Positions 33,901-48,900 of a DNA stretch of 64,000 nucleotides are shown one piece after another. The position numbers and the translations under genes are program-made. How positions within the stretch are numbered: the stretch's first letter is position 1; every line of letters starts with the position of its first letter. Origin of the DNA: Owenia fusiformis (taxonomy: Eukaryota; Annelida; Polychaeta; Sabellida; Oweniidae); assembly GCA_903813345.2 (NCBI GenBank), contig CAIIXF020000003.1, positions 28,971,248-29,035,247 of the forward strand, read 5' to 3'. The notes below the pieces were generated by a model that saw nothing but the letters and a program-made list of their open reading frames with translations, did not search any database and had not been told where the DNA came from.

Positions 33901-36900
33901 CTATTTAATTGCCTGCTGCTAATGGCTGAATGAAACTCCTGATATATTTTATGTCTTATTCTTCATCTGCAGAAAATGGGGAGTTGGTGTCTCATTGGTG
34001 TCTCAAACCTATTTTGTTCATGTTTTCTTTAGAAGATTACAATAAAACAGGGAGCCTGTTTCTGGACCCGTTAACCCGTCCCCCTTTCTCCTCTCTCCTA
34101 TGTAAAGCTGGTTATGGGGCTAATGTGTATGTGTACATCATTCTATAGTACTATTTATGTTTTAGATGAATGTTGACCTTGAAGATTTACTACCAAAATT
34201 ACCAAAACCAAAAGACCTTCAGCCTTTCCCTACTGTGCAAGCCATAGTAAGTATAGATATGCATCTTAAAGAATAGCTCAAACAATTGCTTTTTATCCCA
34301 TTACGAAGAAGTGTTGACATATTGTTGTGTCTTGCATTTAGTGTTTGTAAGCATCGGTCAGTCTCTGTACCGTTTGTAAAATTTTTGTAACCATTTGCAG
34401 GTGGTGACATTTTGTCTTGTTAATGCCTTTTATATCCTTACATTTTTTAAACTGTAGTATTGGAACACATTATTGAATTTAATGTACACCATTTCTTTAT
34501 TATCTAACATTGAAAGTACACATAATATTACACATTATACAAATAGTAAATGTTGTTGTTTTTCCAGTTGTATGAAGGCCACACTGGATTAGTGAGGTGC
34601 ATATCAGTTGATAACACAGGCCAGTGGCTAGCCTCAGGTAAGTTGAACTTTGATCTTGAAATTATCATGTATGGCTGTTGAATCTTTTGGGAGATATTCT
34701 ATTTGAGCTTGTTAAGAATACATTGGTAGATCAATTGTACATATTGCTTGCAATTGTGTCACCCTCTATAGATCTGAAATTCTGGCTTTTAGCCACAAGG
34801 TTTAGGTCTAATGTTACTTAATATTGATGCTACCATGTAATAAAGAAATGGTGAAAGGGTTGTATGAGGAAAATAAAAATGTCTATCACTATGTGTTAGA
34901 GTAAAATATGCAGATTCCCAGAAGTATGTTTATGAAATCAAAATTTGCAAGTGGAAAGGGCTATAAAGTAACCTGTAGTTTTGAGGACATACAGATATTG
35001 TATTTGTAAATCATTAGTGTGAAGGAGTAACTTGACTTCAAACATGATTCAAATTTGTTTTACCCAAATAAAGACGAAGCACAGATTCTGTATTAGATGA
35101 AACAATTTTTTTACTTGTTTTTTTTTTTTTAGTTAGAAACATTGTTTTTCAGCTGAAACTGTCTGAATATCAAATAAGGTCTGATTTAATACCATCATTT
35201 CAAATATGGCTGTTTCTAAGATTTTCCTTATTTGGGTACTATTGTACCAACTTGTATACATTTCTCACTCATCCGTGGATGGGAGGCACATGTACTGTAT
35301 TTGTCTTTAATTTGGCGCTACTTAAAGCAGATATGAAATGGTATTTCTAACCTAAAGAAATCGATATAATTTTTTGATAAATGTATTTGGACATGTTTTC
35401 TCATCAGAAGTGTGAAAATTATTTCACTCTAACGATCGTTATAGCTGCTTAATAAGCAATATTCGAATTGGTTGTGACGTTATTGGCCCCCACGTGATCT
35501 CTCACTGGTCCCCACGTGGCCCGTTTTGGTCCATTAGATCATGACGTCATAATGGCAAAATGTTTTGTTACGTTATTTGTTTACACAACAATACTATGGT
35601 TGCCGTGATGTTGTGATTACTAAGGAACCAATAAACCAAAGCCATATTTTATATATGACGTTACTAATCACATGGGGGCCAATTTGATCGAGCAGTTATT
35701 TTATTTCGTTATCTATGACCATTAGCAGTTATCTAACATTTATTTTATAATGGCTATTGCAATAACTCTATGTCGGGCTTACACTGAAGAAAACAGCATT
35801 TTTGTAGCTGCAAGTTGAGAAAAAGCTATTTCAGTTGTCTTTTAATTTGGTGACAATTGTTTTTAGTGCAATTATTTTTGCTCCTTTCTACCAATTCTTG
35901 AGATTGAAATTAAATGTCTTTCCGAACCTTGTTGGAACAAAATAGCATATACAACATGTTTTTAGACCTCTCAATATTATAGTTATACAAAGGAATTTTA
36001 GTTGATTTTAAAAAAGTATTCAAAAAATGAAAACAAAATCCCCCCAAAAAGATAAAAATCAAGATAAACCTTTTATTTCATTAATAAGATACTTTTTTAA
36101 AGGCAACCAAAATTTCCTTTGTTCAATTACAATATTGAGAGACCTAAACATGTTGTGTTTATGTCGTTTTGTTCCAATGAGGTTCGGAAAGATGTTTCAT
36201 TTCACTCTGGAAACATGATACCAAGAACAAAACAAGTGTTTGATGTGTTTTCTAAAACAATATAGATGAAAGTATATACAGGGTGGTCCAAAAAAAAGTG
36301 AACCCCTGCAACTGGCCATATTTCCCTTATTACTTGCAGGAATTCTTTTTTTATTTTCACATGTTGTAGAGGAAGGTCTAAAATTTATGGTGGTACCATA
36401 CATTTTTCTTAGTCTTGAAATTTGCAGAAATTATAAGCCCTAACCAAACATTACTGAAAATGGACAAACTGTGATTTTCAATATCCACGATTCTTCAACC
36501 CTTTAGCACCTTTCCCCTGAGAATTTTTTAAGCTGCAGTCTTAAAGAACTAATATTTTCTGACTTTGTTCAATTTTAAATCCTGCACATTATGGCTTAAA
36601 ACTAGCATTCTACATTTGTTAGTTGCAAAGTTATTGTGATCCAAAGAGATGTGCTAAGCTTCCACAGACGAAAACATTTTCCAGTGAAATCATGAACATA
36701 CCCCTATATGATCTTGAAATGTCAATATCTTCATAAATCATGGACCAATTCTAATGATATATGGCTCAAAACATTGAATATTGAATTTTATTTTGATTTT
36801 TTAAAGATATTTGATGAAGGGGTTATCAGATTCCTGGTCACAGGGGGCAACTTCCTTCCATAAGAGGCCCCCTCTAACTGTTGGTGTAGGTAACATACCC

Positions 36901-39900
36901 CTGAACTGTTGAACAGTTAAAAATGCTTCAAAATGATCAATGAAAGTGTGAAATGTGTTTTCTGCTTGAATAGTGTCCCTTTTGTCATATGGTAGGGTTT
37001 TAAACTTGTATCTCTAACTGAAAGCTGTTTAAAATCATCCAATGTGTTTCAACAATTTCCGTGAATCATATTTGTAAAATTTTGTACAATATCTAATTTC
37101 CAGGCATGTTTGTTAAATGCTTGTAATCTCTTCAAAATTTGAGACTGAGAATAAATTATGGCATCAACCAAAATTTTAGACCTTTCTCTACAACATGTGA
37201 TAATATGAGCCAATTCATGCATGTATTAAGAAAAATGTAGCCTGTTGCAGGGGTTCACTTTTTTTTGGACCACCCTGTATATATTTTTCAAATTATATTG
37301 TTACCATTTAAAAGAGGACTATTAAATTGACGATGTGTTAAATTTTTAGATACTGTACTCCGGGTATTGTTCATGTGCGATTTAATGTCGCTTTGTTCAC
37401 GAATGTAGTAAAATCGCGAACATTTATCGTCGCGAATTTTGTCTTTTAAATCCCCAGGGATTTGACCCGGGACTTTTTATATGTTTCATTAGGTGTAAAA
37501 CGTTTCGTCCAGTGTTGTTGGGCGATAATTCTAAAAAGGCCTGAAATGTCTAACATTTTGAATTGGCTTATTAGGCCAACAAAGGCAAGAACTGTTGACC
37601 ACAATGATATAAACGCCCTAAACGTGGGAAATACAAACATAATTCAGATTCTGAACGGGCTAAAATAGCCAGATACGCCTTGATTCATGGTAATCTGAAA
37701 AAACTTGTGCAATCCGCAAAATGTCATCAACTCAAATACACGAAATTAAATAGCCGCGAAATTGCAATTTTGAAAAATCTCGAAATTTTATAGCGTCAAA
37801 ATTTACCAGGAGTACAGTATTTGTTTCTATAAATTTAAATGGAACAGCACCAAACAAACCACATGACAAAGTCCCAGAAGTTCAAATTGCTTGACTTGAT
37901 TCTATAGACTATATAATAAGACTTTATTTACTCCACATTACCATACCTACACTTATGATTCTATCCAATATGATGAATCTATTTTAATCTATTCTTTTAC
38001 TAATGACATTATAATGAGGTAGTACATTTGTGTAGGTATTGAATTGCTTCTCATGCTCATTGTTCTAGGACATCAATTAATAATATCCTATGTGTTGTTT
38101 CCCTTTTATCCTGTTTTCTAGAAGATTCTATAATTTTTTTAATGATTACCTTCTTGTGGTTTCCTCTTAGTGATATCCTTGCATCTGTTGAAGTTCCAAG
38201 CCAAATGTCAATATGTTTTTTTCGAAAAGTTAGTTTTGACTTTAACCTTTCTTAAATATTATAGATATTGGAATGATGAAAGTTCACTTTGGAAACAACT
38301 TTTAAGTAGAACACCCACAACAGTGTTTCACTTAGGAGGTGTTCTACTAACAGATGTGTTCTCCTTTTACAAAGGGTCATTAAATAATAAGTCAAGAAGT
38401 CACAGAACTTCATATCACCAATAATAATGTATCATTCATCAATCACTATATAGTATACAAATAGATAAATAAACAGACATTTTAATGAACCTTTCTTTGT
38501 AATCAATTGAACAAGTCTAATTGAAATGAAACTGGTATTGCCAATTTAAAAGTTTTTGGAAAGAGATGTTCACATTTTGAGGTTTCTTTAACATGGAAAT
38601 CTATGACAGATTAAAAAAATGTGAGAGAAAAAAATGTTCACACTGAGTGGTGCTCAGATTAGAGAGGTGTTTAGATATACAGGTTTTACTGTATATTTAT
38701 TCAAATTGATGCAATTTAAAGGTGCAAAAAATGAGTGGACCATTGTCAAAATATATTTAAAACCTGTTATTTCTTCAAGACTAACATATATTTTTATTAT
38801 TTACAAAGAAACCCCCTGGATGAACATTATTTCAGCTGATATTCCTCTTGAAACATGGTGAATCTTAAAAATATATCAGTGGGACTCCCTCTATAGAAGC
38901 TTTGAACTGAATTTACACTTTTTAATGCTGAAATTGATAGTTTATCCATACATTCTAAGAAAATATGTATGTCAAAGAAGATGTTAAGCCAAATGTTTCC
39001 CTGATAGCTCAGAAAAAGTATAAATATTCAAATTTTCTCTCTACAGTCCTTTTTATTGGTTGCCCCTTTAATCATTTAGTTTTAAGTAGTATAAATTGTG
39101 GTAGCAGTGACTGCATGCATAAAGGTTAACTTTATATGCATTTAAATCCCTTGTATCAACAGGTATCCATCCATTGAGAGTACATAATGTGACACTGCAC
39201 TGTATACACATAAAACCCCTCTACCTGTGTACCTGTGACCTTTTATCTTGACATTAGCTATTTATGTGTACATTCTATGGTGACTCACTGCATAAAGTTT
39301 TCAGAAAGTTGAATATTAAACTCCAGTCTGATGGAGTTATATTGAATTGACATGAGTGTAAAGAGATTCTAGCTTCGACCAAGTTGACAACCTACACAGG
39401 TAAGTGCATCTAACAAGTTCTTAATTCAATATCTTTTAATTGTTGTTTCTTAAGTAATATATCTTATTAATTAATTGATTACAATATCATTCTCTATGAA
39501 GGGATTTTTCTGACCCATTATTTACTACTTAAAAATGTTACAATACATGAATGAATTTTATATGAGGCCAAAGTTTTATCAATAGAATTCATGAATTTAA
39601 TGATAAATTTATCCCTCTGTTGAAAGAGGGAAAATGAAGCAGTGATAAATCAACATTATTACCACCTTGCAGGGCCTGTTCTAGGGGTTTTAGTTCTAGT
39701 TGAAAAGGCATTTAAATTGCTATATTGACGTGAGCAATATTGTGTCGGGCGTTAATGACTTTAGTTGGGCAATAATGACATAATCCGCCCGGCTATGTTT
39801 CCCGGGAAAAGTGATATCGTTCAGTGCGTAAGATTTTCTATTTCAAATTTGCTATTTCAGCCCTGGGCATTAACGGTGGTAATAATAGTAATAACGTCAT

Positions 39901-42900
39901 TTCTGCAGGCAAAATAGTGAAATATTGGACCTTGGGCCTGCGGCCCTTGATCCAATATTTCACTATATTGCCCTTTGAAATGACGTTATTTTACTATTAT
40001 TTTGAAGTTCTATTTTGATATCTGCATAATTAGATAAAAAGTACTCCATCGTGTTATCTTTTAGAATGTGTTCATTATGCCATGGTTATGACGTTCATCA
40101 TGCTCATAATAATGGTTAAAGGCCCCATCTAAAGTTTGAAAAACTTTTCCTTTGTATTTTGTTATCATTTAAAGTTGATTTAGACTTTCAAAAATAAGAA
40201 GTCAATATTTCATTATTTCATGAAATTCAAATACTCCCCCTAAAAAAATTGTAAAATACACTATTATATCAGCTTATTGGAAAGATAAGATGCATTGTTT
40301 AAACTCTGATTTAATACTCATGCATACCTTAATGTCATCAAGGTGGCATCATATTTTGAAAATAAAACAAACCAAGTGAATTGATATATTCAGTACATTA
40401 ATAGCACAGTGTATATCTTATATACCTTATACTAATATACCAAAAGTTGGTCTAAGCACTTTTTACAATTAAATATACAAGTTTCGCTTGCATGACTTGA
40501 CTCTTGATACCAATGAGGAAGACGATACAGATGCATTAAGTGGTTTGATTTTAGGGAAGTTCAAAACAACACTTTCCATTTCCTATTAATATGATATTTT
40601 CAATATTGCAGGTAGACAAAGCATAACAATATGGCAGCCAAACAGCATCATCTTATGGATCAACCAGAGAGAATGGTACATCTCAATGCAGCATCATTAA
40701 AATGTTTTGAAAAGTCCGATTTTATGCTCAACAACAGATCCTTTGATGAGGTCAACACCACTGATGTTCATGGTGATATTCCACTTGATCTCTCCATGAA
40801 AAAGCCTAAAGGGCAAGATGATCAAAAACACAGAGGAAATACCGACCAAGTGACTACTTCTTACAGTCTCGTATCAGTTGAATCTGGAGAGAAAGAGGTG
40901 GGCACTATTCTTGACATAAAGAAAGAACCTGAAGAAAATGTAGCAATAGATGACAGAATTCTTGCAAAACAGGGTGATACATCAACACTTGACATCAAAG
41001 ATGAGTACACATGTTCCATACCAGGTGACCAAGCATCTATTGAAAGCGTTTCATTCAAGGATAAAGGTCCTAAGAGGTATATACAAGTAATATATGCATT
41101 TCTGTACATAGAAGCATCTATATTATAACACATTGTGCATGGTTTTGATATCCATCATCCCTGTTACTTAAAAGTCAGCCAACTTTGACCTATAACAAAT
41201 AACTTCTTCATTGGGCTTAACAGACATTTTACTTTTGTTGTATGGTTCAGTCAGTACCACATTATCTATAGTGACATTTTATTTAAAACTAGAAATCGAG
41301 CATTTCTAAAAATGCACCATTCCTGTTATGTAACACTGATTATGTTTGATCATTGTCTTCAGGTGTCCAGAAGCCATGCAGTTGAAGGATTTGACTTTAG
41401 ACATGGATGATTTTGGTAAAGGACTACATACTTGTCAGATCTGTAATACAACATTCACCAAGAGTTCCCACCTTGAATCCCATATGAAGCTCCATGCCCA
41501 TGAAGCCATGAGGGAAACAACGAATAGATCACAGGAAGAGCACATAACTGAAAGTAAAATACCACAAACTACATTAAAAATCAAAAGAATGAAAGTAAAC
41601 ATGAACTTTTCAAAGAAACCCAAAACAAAGTTGGACTCCTCTTATGTGAACCAGCATTTACTAAAAGGGAATCTTCCTTCTAAAGTCGAGAATATAAAGA
41701 AGAACAGACAATCAAATAAAAACAATATTGCAGTTTCACCTCAAAAAACACTGTCTCCTCAAATTAAGGGTAGGAAAAGAAAGGTTGAAGTGCCAGATTT
41801 GAAAGTGAAGAAAGCAAAGAAGATTAAAAACAAAATTACCAAACAGGAAGCATCAATTGATAAAAATAAAAAATCAGATTACAATAATGATTGTCAATTT
41901 GGAGAAATGAATAACCAAAAGAGGGAGAAACCAACCACTATTGTTAAGACGGCAAAACAACCTAAATCTCTTCTTCAATCAGAAAGTGATATTATTGCCA
42001 AATATTCAGTATGGGAGGTTCTTGACGCTAATCAAAATGAAGTGTTAAAATGTACAATATGCTACAGAACATTTGAGTCTGTATTACAATTCAGGCATCA
42101 TATGCATGGAGCCATGTTGAATGAAGTTAAGAAGCTTACTAAAAACACATTGGATCAGAAAAAGCTAAGACCAACGATAAAAAATGCCTCGTTTCTTGGT
42201 TCACATTGCAGATTTTGTAACCATGGGAACTATAAAAGTATCAAATCTGTAAAATACCATGAAAAATATTGCTCTGAAAACGAAGATATTTGTCGAAATT
42301 GTTACATGTTTGAAACTGATAATAAGGAGGATTTAGCAAAGCATGTACAGGAATGTAGCAAACTTAGCCATCCAGCGTACACATGTCCTGGGTGTTCAGT
42401 TGGTTTTGTTATAAGATCTGACTATATTTATCACAAAAACTGGTGTTTTAAATCACACCAATGTCCTATATGTCATGACACCATGTCACAGAAAGAGTTT
42501 AAGAGACATGCTGTAGTTTGTTTTAATGGGTCAAACAAGTCCCTGATATGCCCAATGTGTAATCAAGAATTTGACTCGGTGCCATTAGCTGACAAACATA
42601 GACTAACCTGCTTCAAATGTGTGGCATGTGATCAAGACTTTTCATCATGGTGTAACCTCAGGGACCATATGCTTGTTTGTATGAGGCAAGAGAAGGCAGG
42701 ATGTAAGCCACGCAAAGACAAGCTATGTTTCTACTGTGGGGTCATGTTTCCCGCTAATCTAGGGAGACGACAGGCAGATAAATACAAACGTCACATCCAA
42801 CAACATGAGAAGGACTACAGATATAGCTGTAGCTTATGTGATAAGCAGTTCGTCGAAAAATATAGTAAGTTGAGTTGCATTATTTTTCCATGTATGTGAA

Positions 42901-45900
42901 AATATTTGTTTGACATATTTGCCACTTTGTTTAGTGGTAATGATACTTTAGAAGATTTTAGAGTGTTTTGTTTATATAATATGTTGCCCTTTACCATCAT
43001 TTCAAAAAAAGTATCCATTTAGTCATGCTTAAAGCCTTCAATTTCCCCTTTTTACAATGCCTTACACCTTTAAATACAAGTAGGAGAATGTGGGAGGGGA
43101 AGGGGGTATTGGAGACTAAGTCCATGGTTACTACCGTTTTTGCTCATAAAAACTCATTGGGTATTTATGGATTTATTCATATTATTGGATTTTTTGGAGT
43201 ACCAATCATAAATCAATATATACTGGACCTTGGGCTTTCAAATGGGATGAAAGCCCATGACTTGAATTATAACCTTATAAACTCTTCTATTTGTTTAATG
43301 ATTGTAGAGTTAAAGATACACATGAGTGTACACACAACGGAGAGGCCACACAGTTGTGATGTATGTGGAGATAAGTTCAAAACCATCAATGCTTTGGCAA
43401 ATCATATGACCTTCCATAGTGAGAGGAAATACCAGTGTCAACTATGTGACGCTTCCTTCCAGAACCCAATGTCCCTTACCAGACACCAAGTTGTACATAG
43501 TGGTAGGTACAGATTGAGTAGAATATTTACATTAATGAATAAATGCAAGGAGCTCAGCCAACTTGACAGCTCCCAAATGCACAGTGTATCAAAACTACAG
43601 CAAAATATTTATCTAAAAATTGTAATTTTTGCTCTGTTCCTAAATTATTTCATTCATTTCAGGTGAAAGAAAATACAAGTGCAATCGCTGTGATAAGACA
43701 TTTACACAGAAGTCATCATTGAAGAGGCATGAAAATGTTCATGATGGTGTCAGAGCATTCAAATGTGAAGAGTGCAAAATCTCATTCACCCAACGATATC
43801 CCCTTACAGTACACATGGAAAAGATGCATGCGGTTGTGTCAAGTACCAAAAAGGTACATACATTTTGTAAATAAAACCAGATGGATTAATTTTAAACCCG
43901 AAGCATGCATTAGCAAGAGTACAAGATTAACATTTCTCATTAATGTTGGGTTTGTCCTTTCTTATTTAGGCATAATAGAGTCCCCACTCATATTCTTGAA
44001 GCAAATCATATATTTTGGTATGTAATAAGTGGTTTGCGTAATTTGTAATCTCTTTTCATTTCAGAAAAACAAACGAGAAAACTTCAAGAGAAGAGAATTA
44101 TTCAGTAGCTGCCCTGTAAATCAGACTATGGAACCACCAAGTCATCCTCATGAATGAATGTCACATCCTAGGACAGTTTAAACCACATAACGATTGAGGC
44201 AAAATTACCATCAAATACAACCAATATGGAATATTTTGCTGAATAATGCAGTGTAGTCTATTGAATACTTAGATTTGATTACCAGTATTTTTAAACTTTT
44301 TCAAATGTATTATTAATGTGCCATGATGAATATTACATACTTTTCTTGTTTAGAAAGTCTTCTAAAGTTGATTTAGAGTTTTCTATATCAAATCTCGGGA
44401 TAAGTTTGAATTAGTACTATGAATCACACAACTGAACTGTGGAATGGATTTGACTTCCATTAACCCATCTTTTTGTGTTGCATTGTATTGCATGTTGGAT
44501 TATAAGTTAGAAATAAAAATGTCAACCATTTGTCATTCCTCATGTTTTTTGTAAATCCGAAGGCAGGTAAGGCTACTTGTTTTTAAGAGAACTGGTATGG
44601 GATTGTGTGGAAATATTGGCCATCTATGGATCAGTTATGTCTTTCCTAGTAATTGGAAAATACTTGGAATTGGGTCCCTGTAAAAAAAATCCCTGAGGTT
44701 CATTATATGACATATTCATGCACGAGTTCATTTAAAAACGTGTAGCTTGATCAACCCACCTCAAGTACAATTTAAGGCAGTAGCAGGGTTTGATTTTGCA
44801 AATAATTATTGTGTTTCTTAAAATGAATTAAAAAACCACATACATGTAATTGTGAATGGTATGAGTGTAAACATTAGGATGTGCATATACCTATAAACTA
44901 AGGTATACTTGGTTATAATAAGGTTAATGTTGTAATGCAACCCTTTCACTGATAGGACCTTGCAAAGGAAGCAGCGTGTTCCTTGTTAATGTTTTTATCC
45001 CTGATAACATAATTTATACATGGTATATCTCCATTGTGTTTGTGTTGTCATTAGATTGAGATTCAAATGACATTAATGCATATGTATGTATTATGTATTA
45101 ATGTATATAAATGTATTTTACCTCACAATGAAACTTAATTGTGTGGATATTGCTTTTTCATTATTGATTTCAATTGCATAATTACAGGGGCTTGTTGAAA
45201 TAGAACACATGTGTTACACAAAGATCCCTTAAAATATGATTTTAAATCCCCTTATTCTGAAGGCTAATTTTAGATCTTTTACCAGCCTAATCTGCAAAAA
45301 ATCCAAAGTGATCGATTGAATTGGCCAGTTTACCCATACTCCTCTGCCCACCTAAATAAATATGTGTTTCACTTACATGAAGGTGTGCTGTATTATTGTT
45401 TGCAGGATGTGATGACAAGAGTATCAAGATCTGGGAGGTGTCCACGGGGCGATGTATGAAAACATACAAAACTGAACATATTGTGAAGAGTATAGCATGG
45501 AATCCCAATGGTTCCTTCTGCCTCCTAGCTGCTGTTTTGTGAGTATTGATAGCGCATTGCGATACATTTTGGAAAATATTTCAATCTTTGGATATGGCAA
45601 TATGCTCTCTATAGAACTTATAAGACTGCCACAGTACACTGTAGAGCCAATCTGAGTGTTACCATAGTAATCAAATCTAAATATGGAGTTTTGACACATA
45701 ACATTTGCACAAAAGATAATCAGATATATGATTCATCCACATTTTTAAGAGAAGCTTCGAAAACCTCTCCAGTTTTTTATTATTTATTTTTTGTGGTTCT
45801 AGGAGTTTGTATTGTTTTTATATTATTTATAAGTTATAATGGCAGAACTATCAATTTCTTCATATTTCATGATCATATTATAATTAATCATGGTTATATT

Positions 45901-48900
45901 CTGTCACATGCAAGTTAGTCTAAATGGATGTGAAATTCACTAAAATGTATAGCGAACATTTTTTTATCATCATTAATTTGGAAAAGTGTTTTATAATTGG
46001 AACTGAATCATGTGTTACTATCTGAATGTTGACCATTCTATTACAGGGAAAAGTCAGTTATCCTGCTTAATCCACATGTAGGAGATAAACTAATCTCAAC
46101 CAATACAGATAACATGTTAGCAGCATTCAGGCCTGATGATACAACAACAAGTAAGATAGTTCAGTTAATTAGAATTACATGTATAGACTATATTGACATA
46201 TGATAAACAGTTTTTTATCCAGTTTGTTGTGAATGTAACTCATTTGCTATTGTTTGGATAAAATTATATAGATAAATAGATGGATACCTTTCTCTGTAAG
46301 CCTGATTAATGAACTTGTATTTTGATGTTCGTACTATTATTTAAAAGATTGTGAAAAGTTATTAGGAAAAACTAGTAATAAAAAGATGAAACTACTTAAT
46401 CAGTTAATTGCAACATATTAAATTCACAATTAGATATTGTGATCCTTTAATATGTTGATTTAGATATATCTCCTACAATACCATATTCCCTAGACTAAAC
46501 TAGATAAAAATAATACTAAAACTGGTATAATTATTTCAGGCAAGAAGAAAATAATACTAAAACTGGTATATTTATTTCAGGCAAGAAGTCATCTGTTAGT
46601 TGGAGTGCATATGAAGATGAGCAGTTTGATATTGGATTCAGACTACAGGTGACGCATCAGAAGGTAAAGAGCTTGTACTCAACAACTGTTTCCATTCATC
46701 CTCCAAATGCAGGACTCCAGACATCATCCACACTGTTCTTTCCTTCAAAGTTGATGTTGCATCTGGGGAATGTGTCGCTCTAAATTATATCTTCTCATAA
46801 AAATTGATTTGAAATCACTAGATTATCTGAATATTCATAAGAGAGAGGGGTCTGTTGGCCCCATAGGCATCCCTTTTCCTAACATGCTACTCCAAATGTT
46901 ATGAAATGATATAGCCTTAAAGATCATTTACCTTGTTTAAAAACTAATAAGTTTCAGTATCAGTAGTAGGGAAAACTAAGTATTGTATGCCATTAGTATA
47001 ATTTTGTGCTGCTTATTTTTGTCTTAATCAAATGATATGAAATTACTTAATATATTACCATAGGAGTGTAGTCAGGTGACGTGGCATGGTAAAGGGGACT
47101 ACTTTTCCACTGTTGTTCCACAGGGAGATTCACAATCTGTATTCATACACCAGCTGTCTAGACGCAGATCACAGGTAAAGTAAACAATGTCTCTTGAAAT
47201 AGTGTAATAGTAGGATACTATAAAGTGGTTTAATTTAGCAGTATTTAATTTGGCTTTACCATTCTCATTGATGGTTCTTTGATTCGGAGGAGGTTTGACA
47301 AAATGTATCAAGATACCATAAGATAACTTTGGTAAACACTGGCTAATTGTGGAGGATTTGAATTAGTGATTTATTGCCAATTTTAGATCAGGTATCAAAT
47401 TAAAATAATTTATAATTTTAACTTGTACACCTTACTTAACAGTTGCATGGATCCAAGGACCATGTGTTAACATGTGTGTTGCTCATACATTTCAGATTCC
47501 ATTCAGCAAATCTAAAGGACTGGTACAGTGTGTGACCTTCCATCCCACAAAACCTTTCTTTTATGTTGCAGTAAGTTATTGGCGGATTAGAATCTTGTTT
47601 TGTACTTAACTTTAACAATTACATCCATGTTACAATTAATCTATCAATACTTAAATTAATCAATACAGGGTCATACATGTGAATTGAATATGAATGAAAT
47701 GCAGCTACTTTTTATAGCGAACCAGTAAAAGCAATCAAAATTATAGGAGGTATCATTGATAATTTGATGACGTTCTTGTGTCTGCATGAAAGTCTTCATG
47801 CATGTTGTATCTAAATGTAGCGCATGGCACAAAAACTAGAATGAGGCCGATGGGTACCATACCTATAAGCAGTTTTCAAAATCATATTTCTGCATTGATT
47901 ACACTCACTATGATAGATTATTTTAAAAGGAACTTACCGAAATATGTTCATTGCTCATAAAGTATGTTGCTATTTTATTAACATAAAATAAAATTGTTCA
48001 AATATTGTTAGAGAAATCCAAGAAATCCATGTGTTATGTTTCATCAAAAAATCCTGCCATAAAATTATATTTTTGTTTTTCAGACACAAAGATATATCCG
48101 TGTATACAACCTGGTGAAACAAGAGCTATTGAAGAAGTTGTTTTCCAACTGTAAATGGGTCTCTAGTCTTGCTATACATCCTGGAGGTATATCTGTTAGA
48201 CTATTTAATAGATGAGCATAAATCCATTGCTATATATATGCTATCAGATGGGATCTACTGTCCATCTCAATGTGTGCCTTGATAAAACAGAGGAAGTGAA
48301 TACAGAAATGCTTATAACTTGCATGTTGAATAAATGAAAAAATGCATTGCTAATTATAGAAAAAGTTGTTATTTTGTGTATATGTTCTATTTTAGGTGAT
48401 AACCTACTGATAGGAAGCTATGACTGCAAGCTAAGTTGGTTCGACCTTGACCTGTCTAGTAAACCATACCAAACACTCAGGTAAACTCTCTTGTTGTAAA
48501 CCCTACCAAACAATATAATTCCTCCATGTGGATTTGTAAGAACTTGATCATTTTACACGTCATGTAATATACCATGTCTACCACTTCATGTTGATGGCAT
48601 ATTTGAACCTGGGAAAATTCTTTCAGCTTCTTCAAGCCTTATGTAAATTTCACAAAAGTTACCTGCGAGCGTAGTAAAGTATGCCAACTGTTTTTCACAA
48701 ATTACCCATTTTGTATACTATTTAAGTGTACATATATATGTTTTCAACCTGCTGTTGTAGGACTTTTCCCACATACGAGGGTATATCATAAAGTTCTCAT
48801 AATATCTCTCTAATTTTTTTATTTTTCAATATATTCTAATGAAAGTTTCATGAAATCTGCAGTATAAAACACTGTATTAATCTATCAAAAAATATTTGGT

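Noticed and set aside
43224-43264. Hairpin CTTGGGCTTTC...GAAAGCCCATGA as a copy of the 39882 hairpin
   Set aside because: Only the short CCTTGGGC core is shared; the arms differ.
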